A stretch of DNA of 58,566 nucleotides, taken from positions 1-58,566 of the forward strand of contig CAYSID010000001.1 in the NCBI GenBank assembly GCA_964431075.1, written 5' to 3'. Below, in pieces: positions 1-7,598 of the stretch; within the stretch, counting starts at the first letter, position 1, and the number at the start of each line of letters is the position of its first letter. Both the position numbers and the translations under genes were made by a program. Origin of the DNA: CAYHSW01 sp964431075. GTDB taxonomy: Bacteria; Patescibacteriota; Microgenomatia; JAMCZE01. The notes below the pieces were generated by a model, which was given only the letters and a program-made list of their open reading frames with translations, did not search any database and was not told where the DNA came from.

Positions 1-131
1 ATATAAGCGCCAAGCCGGCCCCAAGATTAAAATTCCTTATCAGATCCCCCGCAGACCACGGGGTACATAGGCCACAAGTGTAAGAGCCGCAAGGTTTTGA
101 GCTTAGTGGTACTAATCGATCGAAGTCGCAA
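1..131 (+). rRNA. rrl: 23S rRNA, 3' end (partial)
   Basis: The segment ends with the nearly universal 23S 3' signature GGTACTAATCGATCGA (about 107-122), preceded by the TAAGAGCCGCAAGG-type stretch that closes domain VI. Only the last ~130 bases are in the window; the gene enters from the left. A 5S gene follows about 70 bases later, as in a normal 16S-23S-5S operon. The exact mature end is estimated. Confidence 0.93.
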
Positions 132-200
132 TTTAACTGGTTATAAATAAACGACCTTTCTATTCACTTTTCTTTGAACAAGAAAAATAATAATTAAGTC

Positions 201-336
201 CGGAGATCTCTCGGTAACTCGTGCGGGGTGGAACCACTCTTTTCCATTTCGAACAGGACCGTGAAACGCTCCAGCGGGGACAATACTTGAGGGGCAACTC
301 TCCGGGAAAATACCTCGTTGCCGGGAGATCCCCGGG
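201..336 (+). rRNA. rrf: 5S rRNA with extended terminal helix
   Basis: The core has the 5S hallmarks: a CCATTTCGAACAG loop-B/C segment near 244-256, GTGAAACGCTCCAGCG, and paired ends. Counting from the loop-A-like CTCGTGCG, a ten-pair helix I would place the mature RNA at about 208-327 (120 nt). The pairing continues outward for roughly nine further pairs (CCGGAGATC with GATCCCCGG, one mismatch), giving a ~19-pair terminal stem that probably belongs to the precursor and guides maturation. It is the last gene of the rRNA operon and faces the minus-strand recombinase gene; no T-run terminator is obvious after it. Confidence 0.9.
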
Positions 337-341
337 CTTGA

Positions 342-1241
342 TTATTTCCCATGAAACTTCTCGTGGACCTCGCGAAGTTGTTTGTTAGTGACGTGGGTAT
401 AAATTTGGGTGGTGGCGACGTTTTTGTGTCCCAGCATTTCCTGCACCGAACGCAAATCCGCCCCGTTAATTAATAAATCAGTAGCAAAAGAATGTCTTAA
501 GGTATGCGGCGTGGCCGGAATAGGGAGACGGGCGAGACGGACATACTTGTCCACCAGCCGCTCGACACTGCGCCGGCTCAATCTTCTGTCAGCGGTTTGC
601 TTCCCTTTATAACTTATAAATAACGGTTTGAAGGGATCCTTCCCCCGGCGGGACAAGTATTTAGCGACGTAATCACAAGCTGACTGGGACAAAAACACCA
701 CCCTGGCATGGCCGCCTTTACCAATGACCCCAAACTCCCGTTTTTCCAAATTTATTTTATCCACGTCAAGTTTGCAAAGTTCTGAAACCCGCAAACCGGT
801 GGAAAACAACATTTCCAAAATTGCCCGGTCTCTTAAACCAATTTCGGTGGCTAAATCCGGAGCTTTTAATAATCGATCCAACTGGTCTTTATCCAAAAAT
901 TTTATCGCCCGGTCAGACATTTTCCCAAGCTCGATTTGATCCGCCGGCATGGTTTTATAATTAACCTTGGCCAGATACTTTAAAAACGCCCGAATGGCAA
1001 TAAAAAAATAGTTCTGGGTTGACCGCGCCAGATGGCCTGTACGACCATTTTCTTTGCGAGAGATATATAGTCTATACTCTCGAATCAGTTCCGGGGTTAT
1101 CTTATCCCGTTTCCCCATAAATCCCTGAAATTCTCTGAGGTAATAACCATAGTTGGTGATCGTCCCGGGAGCCAGATTTTTATCGATCTCACAGTACTCT
1201 AAAAAATCCAAAATAAGCTCATTTAAGGTCTTCTCCGCCAT
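342..1241 (-). CDS. xerD: Tyrosine recombinase XerC/XerD family
   Basis: A 299-aa site-specific recombinase of the Xer type, which resolves chromosome dimers at dif sites. An N-terminal SAM-like core-binding domain (about 5-95) is followed by the catalytic domain with the full set of active residues: Arg151 in GLRVSEL, Lys175 in GKGGHAR, His246 and Arg249 in HTLRHSFAT, His272 in GHKN, and nucleophile Tyr281 in IYTH. Length matches XerC/D (~298 aa). It may be the cell's only Xer protein, but that cannot be known from this window, so the symbol is a family assignment. It converges on the rRNA operon. An integron or phage integrase is less likely given the compact Xer architecture. Confidence 0.9.
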   Translation of the reverse strand: MAEKTLNELILDFLEYCEIDKNLAPGTITNYGYYLREFQGFMGKRDKITPELIREYRLYISRKENGRTGHLARSTQNYFFIAIRAFLKYLAKVNYKTMPADQIELGKMSDRAIKFLDKDQLDRLLKAPDLATEIGLRDRAILEMLFSTGLRVSELCKLDVDKINLEKREFGVIGKGGHARVVFLSQSACDYVAKYLSRRGKDPFKPLFISYKGKQTADRRLSRRSVERLVDKYVRLARLPIPATPHTLRHSFATDLLINGADLRSVQEMLGHKNVATTQIYTHVTNKQLREVHEKFHGK

Positions 1242-1364
1242 AATTTATAGGATAGGGTAGCATTTTATGTATCTAAGATCAAATGATAGTCCTATAGTAG
1301 GGGATTAAGACCGGATAATAGCCGGAGAATAATAAGAAAAATAATTTCTCCTAAAAGTCGAAAG

Positions 1365-1518
1365 GGGTGAAACATAAAGTTTTTAAAGTTTCAACTTTTA
1401 AACTTCAAAGTGACAAGGTCTCTACCCCGATCGTGCTTACTTGCGTCGCAAAAGATACATTTTGTGACGTAGGATATGGTTTGTTCTCTGGGTAAAGACC
1501 CCCCTTATTTTTTCACCC
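1365..1518 (+). ncRNA. Candidate structured RNA (unassigned)
   Basis: Three nested or adjacent stems can be drawn by eye. P1 pairs GGGTGAAA (1365-1372) with TTTCACCC (1511-1518). A weak AT-rich hairpin lies at about 1376-1410. P3 pairs GGTCTCTACCC (1417-1427) with GGGTAAAGACC (1490-1500), with one mismatch, and is capped by a 12-pair hairpin (1442-1453 with 1460-1471, loop GATACA). That hairpin contains two G-T pairs that are G-U wobbles if the plus strand is transcribed. A T-rich stretch (TTATTTTTT) follows P3. The large internal loop between two stems recalls 6S RNA, but I cannot assign it; it lacks RNase P, tmRNA and SRP hallmarks. Confidence 0.4.
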
Positions 1519-1560
1519 GGAGCCTTTTAAAAAGAGAACAATTCTTTATCTCTTGGAGAG

Positions 1561-1628
1561 TTTAACGTTTATAAAGTTTAAAGTTTAAAAAAATCGTCTA
1601 CTTATACTTTAAACTTTACGCTTTAAAC
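1561..1628. repeat. AT-rich inverted repeat
   Basis: A perfect 13-base inverted repeat TAAAGTTTAAAGT (1572-1584) / ACTTTAAACTTTA (1606-1618) is embedded in a longer imperfect palindrome reaching from about 1561 to 1626. The same AAGTTT/AAACTT words recur at 1376-1410. A perfect E. coli-type DnaA box TTATCCACA lies downstream at 1662-1670. The remaining gene-free sequence to 1902 shows nothing else I can name. Confidence 0.6.
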
Positions 1629-1902
1629 CAGCTGGAAAAACCCCTTCTCCTTCCCAAAATGTTATCCACAGCCTGTATTAGGTGCTATTTAGCGCTTTAA
1701 ATCAATCTAAACTATTAATTTTGTGCTCAATCCATAGCCGATTGATCACTTAACTCCCTTTGAATAAAGAGCATATTAACGCCCCATACTCCAAAATTCA
1801 TGCCTAGCTTTCGGGTTTTTTTTGTTTATGGGATAAAGCAATTCGCAGTCTGTGATACAGAGTGATATATTACAACTATAGGTCTTTGTGAAAACTACTT
1901 CT

Positions 1903-2727
1903 CTACCCTTTCCACGCGGCAGTAAAAATTATTAAAATTAAAATAACAACCGTAACAACAATAAATTCGCGGATTGTCGCCAAGAAAAGCCGTTCGGAAA
2001 GATAGTATTGGGCTAATCCGGCAAGAACGTAGATCGCCGCCGTCAGAAACAGCGACCAGACAACAACGGTCAGAGGCCAAAACGAAGTCACCCAGGCAAT
2101 TTGAGCGACAATAAGGGCAAAAACCGCTGAAAAAATTATGACCCTCTTCCCTATTGTTTCCTCAAGATTTATGGCCCACAGGTTAACAAAAAATATCGGA
2201 AGCGAAATAATAAAGACCAAAATGAAGTTATAAAAACTTGAAAGATGAAAACTGGCAACCACCTGGAACAAAAAGGCCGCGCTTAGAAGGGCGACAATAA
2301 AACCGACGGTATGAGCAGCCCGAAGAAGCTGGATAGTACGCAGAGAAGCAACGTTGTATATGTTGCCGCACAACATGGCGGCATAATAAGCTACGGCAAA
2401 GATGGCCAAAAAAATCAGCCGAAGCCCAAGACTAAAAATAAGTCCGGTATCATGGGATACTTCCCAGATCAGAAAACTGTCAAAATTGGCCGGCAAGAGC
2501 GGAAAGGTTAACGCCGCGGAAATTGCGAATAAGGCCGGTAAGGCCGGGATCATCAGCCGCTTAACCCCTTTTAAGTCTGGGTCCATGAGGCCCCACAACG
2601 AAAGTCCCCCTGCGGCCAAAGCGTAAAACAAAACCCTATACCGCCACTGCAAAAATGGATACCGTATGGCCACAATTCCTAATGCTAGAATTATTGTTGC
2701 AATGATAAACTTTTGCCGCTTGCTCAT
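1903..2727 (-). CDS. Polytopic membrane protein, unknown function
   Basis: A 274-aa protein that is almost entirely hydrophobic, with about eight predicted membrane segments: a first helix at 7-24, a pair around 33-75, a central group about 95-185, and a final helix ending in AAWKG. No catalytic motif or conserved polar pattern is visible, so no function is proposed. Its start overlaps the ruvC stop by four bases (ATGA type), so the two are probably cotranscribed. Similar uncharacterised membrane proteins are common beside ruvC and yebC in Microgenomates, an impression from memory rather than a search. Confidence 0.75.
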   Translation of the reverse strand: MSKRQKFIIATIILALGIVAIRYPFLQWRYRVLFYALAAGGLSLWGLMDPDLKGVKRLMIPALPALFAISAALTFPLLPANFDSFLIWEVSHDTGLIFSLGLRLIFLAIFAVAYYAAMLCGNIYNVASLRTIQLLRAAHTVGFIVALLSAAFLFQVVASFHLSSFYNFILVFIISLPIFFVNLWAINLEETIGKRVIIFSAVFALIVAQIAWVTSFWPLTVVVWSLFLTAAIYVLAGLAQYYLSERLFLATIREFIVVTVVILILIIFTAAWKG

Positions 2728-3200
2728 TTTGAGGTTTTTATATAATGGGTTATCGCAATCGCCAACCCATCTGCCGCATCATCCGGCTTAATAATTTTCT
2801 TCATTTTCAGATGCCGGCGCACCGCTTCCTGGATCTGTTTCTTATCCGACCGACCAAAACCGGTCACCGCAAATTTGACAGACAACCCCTGATATTCTAC
2901 GACCGTTTTGACTTGATTATAAGCCGCGGCAAGTAGGATCACTCCCCTCGCCTGCCCGACCGCGATCGCCGTTTTGGCATTTATACCAAAAAATAGACTT
3001 TCAACCGCTAAAACATCAGGCTTATGTTTCGCAAATAATTTGTTCATTTCTTCGTATAAAAACAGAAGCCGCTCGTGCATCGGAGTTTCTATCTCCGTCT
3101 CAAGACATCCTGAAGTAATGTATTTTAACGACTGCGGGCTTGCCTCGACCAGGCCGAAGCCCAGGCGGGCCGTCCCCGGATCAATCCCTAAAATCAACAT
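2724..3200 (-). CDS. ruvC: Holliday junction resolvase RuvC
   Basis: A 158-aa RNase H-fold endonuclease that cuts four-way junctions during recombination. The start MLILGIDPGTARLGFG carries catalytic Asp7, Glu67 lies in the AVESLFFG motif, and Asp141/Asp144 in KPDDAADGLAIA complete the acidic tetrad. Length is slightly below E. coli RuvC (173 aa). ruvA and ruvB are not in the window. It overlaps the downstream membrane-protein gene by four bases. Confidence 0.95.
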   Translation of the reverse strand: MLILGIDPGTARLGFGLVEASPQSLKYITSGCLETEIETPMHERLLFLYEEMNKLFAKHKPDVLAVESLFFGINAKTAIAVGQARGVILLAAAYNQVKTVVEYQGLSVKFAVTGFGRSDKKQIQEAVRRHLKMKKIIKPDDAADGLAIAITHYIKTSK

Positions 3201-3218
3201 GAGGTTATGATAGCAGAT

Positions 3219-3476
3219 TTAGACCGTGTAATCCACAATCGATCCCCCAAGATTTTCGATGCAAAAATTTGCTCCAGCAAAACATGATGTGCACTTTGTA
3301 ATTCGTGCTCTGCCTTTTTTTAAAGCTTCAATTTTAATTTTCTCAACTATAGGAATTTCCAAATCCACATTAATCCAGGTGCCACATGTTGCACATTGCC
3401 TTAGATTGCCCTGTCCCGCTTCAGCTTTTCTAACTCTTTCTTGCTCAACCATTTGCCGAAGATTCATAACAAACAC
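3219..3476 (-). CDS. Small CxxC/CxxC putative zinc protein
   Basis: An 85-aa reading frame between ruvC and yebC in the same direction. It has two Cys pairs, CATC (about 28-31) and CTSC (about 62-65), spaced as in a zinc ribbon, with a charged helical N-terminus. Met4 or Met9 are alternative starts. No clear Shine-Dalgarno sequence precedes it. The Cys pairs and the operon-like position favour a real gene over the overlapping plus-strand frame. I do not recognise a family. Confidence 0.5.
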   Translation of the reverse strand: MFVMNLRQMVEQERVRKAEAGQGNLRQCATCGTWINVDLEIPIVEKIKIEALKKGRARITKCTSCFAGANFCIENLGGSIVDYTV

Positions 3477-3521
3477 AATGTAAATAATTTATATGGCGTT
3501 TGTAAACTATGTCTTTTTGTA

Positions 3522-4175
3522 TCAGAAACGATCGGTTACCGCATTGCAATAGACATTTTGGACATCGGCGAGATCGCTTAATTTTTCCAAAAACTCACCC
3601 GCCGGAGCTTTGACCATCGTCTCTTTATTAGGCCGGAAAATAAGTTCCGCCGAGATTATCTTCAGGGACTTCGCCAATTCTTCTTTAACGCGATGCAGAT
3701 CTTCCGGTCTGGTGTAAACCGAGCTTCCTTCCACATCCTCGGCGCCAGCTTCCAGCGCTTTCTCAAAAACATTATCCCCCTCAACCTCAATCTCGCCAAG
3801 ACGGGTAAAGAGATAGTCGGTTTTTCCCATCACCCCGCCGTTTTTGGCAAAAAAAGCCTTAATCTCCTGCGAGGTTCTGGTGGTATTGTCGGTTATGGTT
3901 TCGATTATTACCGCGACATTGTTCGGTCCAAACCCTTCAAAAACAGCCCCTACGAGACTCCCCTCCGCTGGCGAGGTGGCGCGATCAATCGCCCGCTGAA
4001 TTTTATCCTTGGGCATGTTCGCTTCACGTGCTTTTTCAATTAAGGCCGCGGGGTTTTGTTGATTTTTGACAGCAATAGTTATGGCGTTAGCCAGTTTAGT
4101 AAAAATTGCCCCTCGTTTGGCATCTGCCGCCCCCTTGGCGTGTTTTATCGTTGACCACTTCGAATGCCCGGACAT
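3522..4175 (-). CDS. yebC: YebC/PmpR family protein
   Basis: A 217-aa member of the YebC/TACO1 family, with the diagnostic start MSGHSKWSTIKHAKGAADAKRG. The family is described as DNA-binding regulators and, more recently, as ribosome-associated factors that help translation of difficult (proline-rich) motifs. The three-domain layout is complete but the C-terminus is about 25 residues shorter than E. coli YebC. It lies beside ruvC, a common pairing in bacteria. Its start diverges from the TPR gene on the other strand. Confidence 0.95.
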   Translation of the reverse strand: MSGHSKWSTIKHAKGAADAKRGAIFTKLANAITIAVKNQQNPAALIEKAREANMPKDKIQRAIDRATSPAEGSLVGAVFEGFGPNNVAVIIETITDNTTRTSQEIKAFFAKNGGVMGKTDYLFTRLGEIEVEGDNVFEKALEAGAEDVEGSSVYTRPEDLHRVKEELAKSLKIISAELIFRPNKETMVKAPAGEFLEKLSDLADVQNVYCNAVTDRF

Positions 4176-4182
4176 ACGGCTA

Positions 4183-4211
4183 TTGTAGTTTTAAAGACGA
4201 TCCATTACAAT
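4183..4211 (+). promoter_or_regulatory. Promoter of TPR gene (leaderless)
   Basis: TTGTAG (4183-4188), a 17-base spacer and TACAAT (4206-4211) resemble a housekeeping promoter. The ATG of the TPR gene at 4218 begins six bases after the -10, so the transcript would start at or next to the start codon. Confidence 0.5.
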
Positions 4212-4217
4212 ACCGCG

Positions 4218-4976
4218 ATGCAAAGCGACGCCAACAGTGCCATTCGAGCAGCGCTTGACGGCGACTGGGACGAGGCCATTAAACTAAATAAGGAAATATT
4301 AAAAACCACTCCCAACGACCTTGAGGCTCTGAACCGCCTGACCCGATCTTACATCGAAAAAAATCTCAAAAATCAAGCCCTGAAAAGCGTTCGCCAGGCC
4401 CTCAAGATCGATCCGTACAACCAAATCGCCCTTAAATTGAAAGCTAAAATCTCTTCCGGACGATCGGCAAAAATTTCCCGGTTGGAAAACTATGCCACCA
4501 TTTCCGCCTTCATCGAGGAACCGGGCAAAACCCGGTCAGTTGTCCTTATAAACTGCGCCTCGCCCAAAAAAATCGGTTGCGCCGAGTGCGCCCAAGGGCT
4601 GCAGCTTATTCCCAAACGTCACACCGTCCACGTTTGTGACTGTGACGGCAATTATTTAGGAATGCTTCCTGATGATCTGGGAAAACGACTCAATCTTCTT
4701 ATCAAAGGCGGTAACAGTTACCAGTGTTTTGTTAAAACCGTCGGGAGCAAAGACCTGACCGTCTTCATCAGAGAAACCACCCAGGCAAAAAAATACCGGG
4801 ATATCCCGTCGTTTCCGTCAAAGATCTCCATGGATCATATTTCCGACCACGCTGATGAAATTTTGGCGGAAGAAGAAAAGAAGGGGCAAAAAACCAAAAA
4901 AACTGAAGATGAAGAAGACGATGAAGGTCCGCCCTCTTCCAAAACTATTCATCAGGATGAGGAACCCGAAGAATAA
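4218..4976 (+). CDS. TPR protein with HIRAN-like C-terminal region
   Basis: About 252 aa from Met at 4218. An upstream in-frame Met at 4164 would run into the divergent yebC start and is less likely. Residues ~5-75 form two or three TPR-like helical repeats (DWDEAIKLNKEIL, LEALNRLTRSYIEK, QALKSVRQALKIDP). Residues ~100-190 contain CAEC and a DGNYLGMLPDDLGKRL segment reminiscent of HIRAN-type beta domains. The tail is highly acidic (EDEEDDEG, EPEE). The function is unknown; a scaffold or nucleic-acid-associated role would be a guess. The 3' end overlaps the convergent LytR_C gene by 32 bases. Confidence 0.75.
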   Translation: MQSDANSAIRAALDGDWDEAIKLNKEILKTTPNDLEALNRLTRSYIEKNLKNQALKSVRQALKIDPYNQIALKLKAKISSGRSAKISRLENYATISAFIEEPGKTRSVVLINCASPKKIGCAECAQGLQLIPKRHTVHVCDCDGNYLGMLPDDLGKRLNLLIKGGNSYQCFVKTVGSKDLTVFIRETTQAKKYRDIPSFPSKISMDHISDHADEILAEEEKKGQKTKKTEDEEDDEGPPSSKTIHQDEEPEE

Positions 4977-5952
4977 GGGAGAGATCAGCCCGGCCCGCCT
5001 CTTTACCCATTAACTTGCAGCCAAAAATTTGGGCGATCCGGCTGGCTGTCAGCGAAGCCTTAACAGCTTTGACCTCGCATTCCCCGACCGGATATTCGGT
5101 GTTGGCCACGCTAACCACCGCCAGACCCATATTCGCCAAAATCCGGGCGGCCTTATTTCCCAATCCGAGCACTGTCCCGGCGTTTAAAACCTCAATTTTT
5201 AAATTTTCAGCCTGTAACCTATTCTCCCCGAACAAACCTGCGGAAAGAAAGTCAAATTTCTGCTGGTCTACCATCTTCACCGATTCACCGCTTTCCAAAA
5301 CTAATTCGGTAAGGTAGTGATTTAAGTCCAACGATTTTATCTTGTCCGGCCGCAGCTCGTAAAAATTTTTGATGACAGTAAATAAATCGTAGTAATTAAA
5401 GCTGGTCTCTTTACCGGTATTTATCTCTAAATTATTTATGAATCCGTCAACGGGAACACCAAGCAGGTCAGTAATGGTGGCCATAAGAACTTTCCCCCCC
5501 CGTTTGTCAAGCTCCCCAAGACTGTAAACCGCCTTCAATTTGTACAGCCCATAACCGTAAGCTGTTTGAACGGAAATATCATCGGGCAGACTGATTTTAA
5601 CTGCGGTTTTATCATCGGTGTTTATGGAGTAAAAAATCAGGGGATTTAAGATTAAAAAATTCAACCGCGACGAATTTAAAAACACGGAGGCTTTATATTG
5701 GGAATAAACGCCAAAACCCAAAAAACCGGCAACGATTGCTGTCGCCAACAAAAAAATCGCCCTGAACGGAAACCGCCTAGAAGCTGTCTTTTTTCTTCCC
5801 ACGGCTAATAACAACAGGCTGCGTGAAGGTGTAGCCGGTGAAGCCGCCACTATTCTGCCGGGCGGCCTTTTTAGCTTGTTCTTCTTTAGACATTTTTTTG
5901 TTTTTTTTGTTATTGAAATCTCCAAACATTCCCATACAGCTAATTTAACCAC
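4945..5952 (-). CDS. LytR_C-domain membrane-anchored protein
   Basis: An envelope protein with one membrane helix (about 65-85, RAIFLLATAIVAGFLGFGV), an extracellular region, and a C-terminal LytR_C domain (about 250-330: EVLNAGTVLGLGNKAARIL ... ADLSLILR). LytR_C domains occur alone or behind LCP ligase domains; no complete LCP catalytic domain is visible here. The first ~50 residues look unnatural, and the start overlaps tgt by 13 bases. The better N-terminus is probably the other-frame peptide at 5777-5893, joined across a six-A run (see that entry). A GTG at 5802 is another possible start. Confidence 0.75.
   Translation of the reverse strand: MVKLAVWECLEISITKKTKKCLKKNKLKRPPGRIVAASPATPSRSLLLLAVGRKKTASRRFPFRAIFLLATAIVAGFLGFGVYSQYKASVFLNSSRLNFLILNPLIFYSINTDDKTAVKISLPDDISVQTAYGYGLYKLKAVYSLGELDKRGGKVLMATITDLLGVPVDGFINNLEINTGKETSFNYYDLFTVIKNFYELRPDKIKSLDLNHYLTELVLESGESVKMVDQQKFDFLSAGLFGENRLQAENLKIEVLNAGTVLGLGNKAARILANMGLAVVSVANTEYPVGECEVKAVKASLTASRIAQIFGCKLMGKEAGRADLSLILRVPHPDE
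5777..5893 (-). CDS. Likely original N-terminus of LytR_C protein (frameshifted)
   Basis: A 38-codon frame starting MSKEEQAKKAARQN and ending VISRGKKKDSF before TAG. Its composition is typical of a cytoplasmic N-terminus, unlike the other frame. It contains a run of six A (plus-strand T run 5789-5794). Removing one A would read VISRGKKKTASRRFPF straight into the membrane helix of the LytR_C protein. This suggests an indel in the chromosome or assembly, or slippage on the A run. It could also be a chance frame. Confidence 0.4.
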   Translation of the reverse strand: MSKEEQAKKAARQNSGGFTGYTFTQPVVISRGKKKDSF

Positions 5953-7118
5953 GATTCTTTTAATTTTGCAAACGTTCTGTTTTGAATCGCTTCACGAATT
6001 GATTTCATCAGCCGCGTCATAAAATAAACATTGTGGATTGTGGCTAATCTATACGCCAATAATTCATGACTTCGAAATAAATGGTGTAAATAGGCCCTAG
6101 TAAAATTTTGGCAAGTGTAACATAAGCAGTTTTTATCAATCGGTTTAGAATCTACTTTAAACTCGGCTTTATTAATATCTAAATTATTATTTTTAATAAG
6201 AACCCTGCCGTGACGGGCGATTCTTGTGGGCTCGACGCAATCAAAAAGGTCCACTCCCCGACTGACAGCTTCCAAAATATCTCCAACAGCGCCGATGCCC
6301 AACAAATGTCGCGGTTTTTCCGGGGCTAAATACGGGTAAATCCAGTTCAAAATTTCACACATTTTTTCTTTGGAAACCAACGCTCCGCCTATGCCCACTC
6401 CAAAAAAGTCATTATTTGAAACAAATTTTGCCGATTCAATTCTCAAATCCTCAAATGGGCCACCCTGTATTACTCCGAACATGTTCTTACTCTTAGATAC
6501 CTTAAGCGACCTAAGTTCCCATCGATGCGACCTTTCCATGCTCGTTTTGGTGTAATCATAATTATGAAGAGGAGACGTACATTCGTCCAAGGCCACGATA
6601 AGATCAGCCCCGAGCTTTATTTGCACCTCGACACTCTTTTCCGGCGGGAAGAAATGGGCCGATCCGTCAAGGTGGGATTGAAACGTCGGCCCTTCTTCTT
6701 CAACTTTGCAAAGCTTAGTTCTAATGGCAACCTCCCTAACATCCCTGACCTCCCCAATCGTCAACTTTTCTCCATAAAGATTGACAATTTTCCCCACCTC
6801 ATGCTCTATTCCAAACCCCAAACTAAAAACCTGAAACCCGCCGGAGTCGGTTAAAATCGGCCCGTCCCAACCCATAAATTTATGCAGCCCCCCAAACTTG
6901 GCAATCGTCTCCGCCCCGGGCCGTAAATAAAGGTGATAGGTATTGGCCAAAATCATCCCAACCTCCCCGACTTCCCTTAAATCCCTGACGTCTAACGCTT
7001 TTACCGAAGCTTGCGTCGCCACCGGCAAAAACGCCGGCGTTTCCACATCGCCTTGCGGAGTTTTTAACACTCCCGTCCGGGCTTTTTTGTCAGTTGTAGT
7101 AATCCTAAAGGAGGCCAT
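5940..7118 (-). CDS. tgt: tRNA-guanine transglycosylase
   Basis: A 392-aa queuine/preQ1 tRNA-ribosyltransferase, which swaps guanine 34 in tRNAs with GUN anticodons. Seen: DSGGFQ with Asp91, DECTSP near 178-183, FGVIQGG near 214-220, the nucleophile-bearing GVDLFDCVEPTR near 288-299, and the zinc ligands Cys331, Cys333, Cys336 and His362. Compared with E. coli Tgt there is an insertion of about 30 residues after SLG (about 102-140) containing GEVRDVREV, encoded by a short repeat also found elsewhere in the window. The reading frame is otherwise intact. Downstream it overlaps the LytR_C gene. Confidence 0.95.
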   Translation of the reverse strand: MASFRITTTDKKARTGVLKTPQGDVETPAFLPVATQASVKALDVRDLREVGEVGMILANTYHLYLRPGAETIAKFGGLHKFMGWDGPILTDSGGFQVFSLGFGIEHEVGKIVNLYGEKLTIGEVRDVREVAIRTKLCKVEEEGPTFQSHLDGSAHFFPPEKSVEVQIKLGADLIVALDECTSPLHNYDYTKTSMERSHRWELRSLKVSKSKNMFGVIQGGPFEDLRIESAKFVSNNDFFGVGIGGALVSKEKMCEILNWIYPYLAPEKPRHLLGIGAVGDILEAVSRGVDLFDCVEPTRIARHGRVLIKNNNLDINKAEFKVDSKPIDKNCLCYTCQNFTRAYLHHLFRSHELLAYRLATIHNVYFMTRLMKSIREAIQNRTFAKLKESWLN

Positions 7119-7132
7119 TTGGGTAATTATAT

Positions 7133-7273
7133 TTAATTTCTTTGGTTTTTATTTATAAATTTCTCAGCAAAATCCAAAAAATCACCGAATTTTATAACCA
7201 AAATAGCCACCAATGTTGATAAGGGCCAATACCCAGCCTTTTCAGGTTTTTTTGTCGATTCATGTCTTGACAT
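7133..7273 (-). CDS. Possible 46-aa hydrophobic small protein
   Basis: A short frame between the RNHCP gene and tgt in the same direction. It starts MSRHESTKKPEKAGYW and has one hydrophobic stretch (PLSTLVAILVIKFGDFLDFA, about 17-36) followed by a basic tail. The layout (charged N-end, one helix, basic C-end) suits a small membrane protein, but no clear ribosome binding site is seen and the function is unknown. Confidence 0.35.
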   Translation of the reverse strand: MSRHESTKKPEKAGYWPLSTLVAILVIKFGDFLDFAEKFINKNQRN

Positions 7274-7277
7274 AGGC

Positions 7278-7598
7278 CTATTTTATCACTTTTCCCGCCA
7301 ATTTTGTCAATAACTCACTATCATCATCCCCCGCCACGCGGTTTAATCTTTCGAACCCGCATTTTTCACAGCGATGCAAAATAGTAAATTCCCCGCGACT
7401 TTTCGTCATAACCCCCACCGCCCTCATTACCACCCGGCAATTGTTAGCTCGATCCCCCGGTACCGGCCCATCAACGTGTTTACTAACTAAACAAAACGGG
7501 CAATGGTTGCGGTAGGAACCACCCCATTTAATCGGCTCAACTCTTTTTCGACAGTTATCACAAATAAATCCGTCATTTCTGGCGATAAATTTAGGCAT
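7278..7598 (-). CDS. RNHCP domain protein
   Basis: A 106-aa protein with the namesake motif RNHCPFCLVSKHVD (about 30-43) and further Cys pairs CDNC (about 13-16) and CEKC (about 77-80), consistent with two zinc sites. The domain is named after the RNHCP motif and has no established biochemical role. It overlaps the antiporter stop by 8 bases and is probably cotranscribed with it. Confidence 0.85.
   Translation of the reverse strand: MPKFIARNDGFICDNCRKRVEPIKWGGSYRNHCPFCLVSKHVDGPVPGDRANNCRVVMRAVGVMTKSRGEFTILHRCEKCGFERLNRVAGDDDSELLTKLAGKVIK

Noticed and set aside
1561..1902. Chromosomal replication origin
   Set aside because: Only one perfect DnaA box is visible, dnaA and dnaN are not near, and the flanking transcription converges rather than diverges.
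7133..7277. Riboswitch or preQ1 leader before tgt
   Set aside because: I see no preQ1-type pseudoknot motif; the gap is better read as a possible small protein.
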